Source: JANLQX01 sp043775075
GTDB lineage: Bacteria; Actinomycetota; Acidimicrobiia; Acidimicrobiales; JANYDT01
Direction: 5' to 3'
DNA: 23,469 bases
Assembly (NCBI GenBank): GCA_043775075.1
Contig: JAYVSS010000026.1
Coordinates: 1 to 23,469 of the forward strand
Shown here: positions 21,427 to 23,469 of the stretch, in pieces
How positions within the stretch are numbered: the stretch's first letter is position 1
How the letters are laid out: every line of letters starts with the position of its first letter
Notes under the pieces: model-generated
The model's input: the letters and a program-made list of their open reading frames with translations, nothing else
Told to the model about the DNA's origin: nothing
The model's database searches: none
Position numbers and translations under genes: made by a program

Positions 21427-22017
21427 TCAGGCGCCCAGATCCTTGGCCAGTTCGTCGCGGGTACCGGCGCCCAGTTCAGTAACTTCAAGATAGTCCGAGT
21501 GGGTGACGACGATACGGGCCGGACCGCAGCGGAGCGCATCGGCGTGTTCGGCCCCGACGGCAAAGAAGAGGTAGTGCACGGCCGAGGTGATTTCTTCGCG
21601 AGTGAGTTGCGCTTCATGGGCGGCCTCGGGGATGCACGTGATTTTCGTCACATCCTCGCCGGAACCGATATGGAGTTCGATCGAACGCTCGATTCCCACG
21701 AGCTTCGGTAGCCATGTTCGCAGCTGATCATCAGACGTGCATTCGATGAAGAGCGTGGCTGAAAGCTGTCCGCCACTCGGGATGAGCGGGTTGTAGATGT
21801 CGAGTTCAACCTGGATGGCGTCGTCGGTCTGGATCTTCTCCGCACGGGCCATTTCCTGGACCTGAAACCACATCGTGTCTCGGTTCTCGAACACCAGTGA
21901 CAGAACGGTCCCAATGTGCACGCGACGGTGCGTCTTTAACTCGATGATCCGACGACGCTCGTCGTCTCGTACCCGCTCGTACGCGCGCACATCCAAAATG
22001 TCGGTAAGGGTCAACAC
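21427..22017 (-). CDS. DUF3501 family protein
   Basis: A 196-residue protein of the DUF3501 family, whose function is not established. Recognisable segments are LTLTDILDVRAYERVRDDERRRIIELK at the N-terminus, then VLSLVFENRDTMWFQVQEMARAEKI and LDIYNPLIPSGGQLSATLFIE. No membrane segment or cysteine cluster is seen. The GTG start has TGGAG 6 nt upstream. It lies 33 nt downstream of the Fe-S protein gene on the same strand and is surely in the same operon. I recall that DUF3501 genes often accompany this kind of Fe-S protein and rubrerythrin, suggesting a shared redox role. Confidence 0.88.
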   Translation of the reverse strand: MLTLTDILDVRAYERVRDDERRRIIELKTHRRVHIGTVLSLVFENRDTMWFQVQEMARAEKIQTDDAIQVELDIYNPLIPSGGQLSATLFIECTSDDQLRTWLPKLVGIERSIELHIGSGEDVTKITCIPEAAHEAQLTREEITSAVHYLFFAVGAEHADALRCGPARIVVTHSDYLEVTELGAGTRDELAKDLGA

Positions 22018-22050
22018 AGCTAACTCCAGGGGTGGCGGTAAGGGGAAGGA

Positions 22051-23355
22051 TTAGTGGCCGGGCAGGCCGTAGGCACGGGCGAGGAACTGCAGCGGGTGCA
22101 GTGGCACATCGCCGGTTTCCTCGCCGATGGCGCCGTTGGCCAGGTGACAGTCGCCGACGACGACGTCGGAACCGGCGGCCTTCACCGCCACGCCGAGGGG
22201 TTTCGAGATCTTCTTGGCGATCTCGTAGTTCGCCTCGCGGTACCCCCACGTGCCATCGATCCCCGAGCACTTCTGCACCAACGTGATTTTCGTGCCAGTG
22301 AGCTTCATCAGGTCACGGCTCTTCAGGCCGATCTGCTGGGCCTGGAGATGACAGGGAACGTGATAGGTCGTGGTCGCGGGAACGACGCCGGAAAATTCTG
22401 TGTCGATCGACGTGTCCGCTCCCTTGTGCAGTTTCCACAGATACTCCGACGAATCAAATGTGTGTTTACCAATGAGTTCCGCATCAACGGCCTCCGGTTC
22501 GTCTTTGAGATAGGCGGCGTAGTCCCGCTTCAATACATAGCCACACGTCGGCTGCGGCACCACGATGTCCTGTCCGCTTTTGATCGCTCTCGTTAACGCC
22601 GGGACGTTTTTTTTCGCCTGTTCGATGAATTTCTCAAAGTCCCCGCTATGCAGCCACGGCGCCCCGCAGCAGCCGACGCCTTCGGGGAGCGAACACTGCA
22701 CGTTGTTGCGCTCATAGACATCGACGAGGGCCTTGCCGATTGCTGGATTTTGGTACTCCGTGAGGCACGTCGGGAAGAGCGCGACGCGGGCCTGGCGGGA
22801 GGCCATCAACAGCATCGGCCGACGCTTGAACCAGGTGGAAAATCGCTGCTTGGCATACGGCGGGAGCATGCGCATGGATGCCACTCCCAGCGTTTTGGCC
22901 ATTGCTTTGCGCACGGGCGACCCGGGGGTGCCGATGGTTTTGTTGGCGATCGGAGAAGTGAGTGACCCCACTTTTCCGAGTAGGTCGGTGTGGCCGAACA
23001 CCTGATCAACGAGGGTCCGTCCATGTTGCTTTTTCTTGACGGCCGCAGCACGCAACATGAGTCGTGGGAAGTCGAGCTGCCATTCATGGCCCTGGCCCGG
23101 CGTGTACGGACAGCGAACGTCGCACATCTTGCACTGGAAGCACTCGTCCACCACCTTGTCCTGCTCCGCCACCGACATCAGATGAGCGTTTTGATCGGGC
23201 TTGTCGTCGATGATGGCGAACAGAGTGGGAAAGCTCGTACACAGACTGAAACAGACCCGACATCCATGGCAGGCGTCATAGACACGAGTCATTTCCTCCC
23301 GCAGGTCGGATTCGACGAAGTACTTCGGGTGCGACGGATCGTAGGTAATCGTCAT
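22051..23355 (-). CDS. GlpC/HdrD-like iron-sulfur protein
   Basis: A 434-residue Fe-S electron-transfer protein related to GlpC and to heterodisulfide reductase subunit D. Two [4Fe-4S] motifs lie near the N-terminus: C29, C32, C35, C39 (CHGCRVCFSLC) and C72, C75, C78, C82 (CFQCKMCDVRC). The C-terminal half has two CCG-type cluster-binding domains, the first with GVGCCGAPW; in the second the cluster segment reads CSGIDG, so one Cys is lost as in some GlpC-type proteins. It probably passes electrons between a membrane or soluble donor and an unknown acceptor, with DUF3501 as partner. The ATG follows GGAATTTCG; an upstream ATG at 23373 is possible, but family members start MTxTYDP. The insertion-sequence end lies about 20-50 bp upstream, so its natural promoter may be displaced. 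Confidence 0.9.
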   Translation of the reverse strand: MTITYDPSHPKYFVESDLREEMTRVYDACHGCRVCFSLCTSFPTLFAIIDDKPDQNAHLMSVAEQDKVVDECFQCKMCDVRCPYTPGQGHEWQLDFPRLMLRAAAVKKKQHGRTLVDQVFGHTDLLGKVGSLTSPIANKTIGTPGSPVRKAMAKTLGVASMRMLPPYAKQRFSTWFKRRPMLLMASRQARVALFPTCLTEYQNPAIGKALVDVYERNNVQCSLPEGVGCCGAPWLHSGDFEKFIEQAKKNVPALTRAIKSGQDIVVPQPTCGYVLKRDYAAYLKDEPEAVDAELIGKHTFDSSEYLWKLHKGADTSIDTEFSGVVPATTTYHVPCHLQAQQIGLKSRDLMKLTGTKITLVQKCSGIDGTWGYREANYEIAKKISKPLGVAVKAAGSDVVVGDCHLANGAIGEETGDVPLHPLQFLARAYGLPGH

Positions 23356-23374
23356 CGAAATTCCAGGGGGCATC

Positions 23375-23404
23375 TAGTGCTGTCGCGCGTGAATGAGTCG
23401 CGTG
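23375..23404. mobile_element. probable left end of an IS630-type element
   Basis: Between the transposase stop and the Fe-S gene lies a 30-bp stretch starting TAGTGCTGTCGCGCGTGAAT. IS630 elements insert at TA, and a TA is present at 23375-23376, so this is a likely terminal inverted repeat. The other end is outside the window, so the repeat cannot be confirmed. Confidence 0.4.
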
Positions 23405-23469
23405 TCATGCGGCTTTGAGGGGTTCGGCGGCGTAGGTCCATCGGAATGGTTTGGATGTCTCGTCGTAGT
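23405..23469 (-). CDS. IS630-family transposase, C-terminal fragment (cut by window edge)
   Basis: Read on the minus strand, the last 65 bases encode YDETSKPFRWTYAAEPLKAA followed by TGA. KPFRWTY plus a short basic tail is the characteristic C-terminus of IS630-family transposases (DDE type). The rest of the gene runs off the window, so integrity and activity cannot be judged. It is too short to show up as a standard ORF. The identification rests on about 20 residues from memory. Confidence 0.65.
   Translation of the reverse strand, partial: YDETSKPFRWTYAAEPLKAA

Overview
The window looks like chromosome of a high-GC actinobacterium, most likely an uncultured or little-studied lineage of the Acidimicrobiia type (inference). 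Reasons: roughly 60-65% GC by eye, frequent GTG starts, a WhiB regulator, a PimB-type mannosyltransferase, a DEDDh-exonuclease/GIY-YIG fusion protein, a DUF3040 protein beside dinB, and a gene order (plsC, SRPBCC, pimB, exonuclease/GIY-YIG, trpD) that from memory matches the Rv2182c-Rv2192c neighbourhood of Mycobacterium tuberculosis. No rRNA, tRNA, CRISPR array or prophage is visible, and no gene-free stretch exceeds 300 bases.

Layout. 0.1-2.5 kb (minus): NUDIX hydrolase, DNA polymerase IV, DUF3040 membrane protein. 2.6-4.4 kb (plus): a YbaK-type deacylase domain fused to a two-helix membrane anchor, then an inositol monophosphatase-family enzyme. 4.5-6.2 kb (minus): a ketosteroid-isomerase-like protein, an SRPBCC protein and a decayed acyl-CoA synthetase pseudogene. 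6.2-9.1 kb: a divergent pair, PPi-type phosphofructokinase (minus) and glycerol kinase (plus). 9.2-11.5 kb: ACT-domain protein and PlsC acyltransferase (minus), with a divergent TetR regulator (plus). 11.5-15.6 kb (minus): SRPBCC protein, PimB-like glycosyltransferase, epoxyqueuosine reductase, a VapBC-type toxin-antitoxin pair and a cysteine-rich protein. 15.7-19.75 kb (plus): M3 peptidase and the exonuclease/GIY-YIG protein. 19.7-23.4 kb (minus): trpD, whiB, DUF3501 and a GlpC/HdrD-like Fe-S protein. The last 65 bases encode the C-terminus of an IS630-type transposase cut by the window edge.

Function. Most content is housekeeping: phospholipid and PI-mannoside synthesis (plsC, pimB, perhaps the inositol phosphatase), glycerol and sugar phosphate metabolism (glpK, pfp), DNA repair (dinB, exonuclease/GIY-YIG), tryptophan synthesis, and tRNA-related activities (queG, YbaK). 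The 4.5-6.2 kb block may be the remnant of a steroid- or acyl-related function.

The most unusual signal is regulatory. At six genes a TANNNT hexamer sits exactly 6 nt before the chosen start codon, and at a seventh it sits 8 nt before. This is the geometry of leaderless mRNAs. Other points worth a second look are the membrane-anchored YbaK fusion, the KSI-like protein with its full catalytic triad, the acyl-CoA synthetase pseudogene with a 10-bp tandem repeat at its broken end, a long perfect hairpin between whiB and trpD, a nested inverted repeat upstream of the exonuclease gene, and the insertion sequence abutting the Fe-S/DUF3501 operon. I did not find a clear new multi-gene defence or biosynthetic system.
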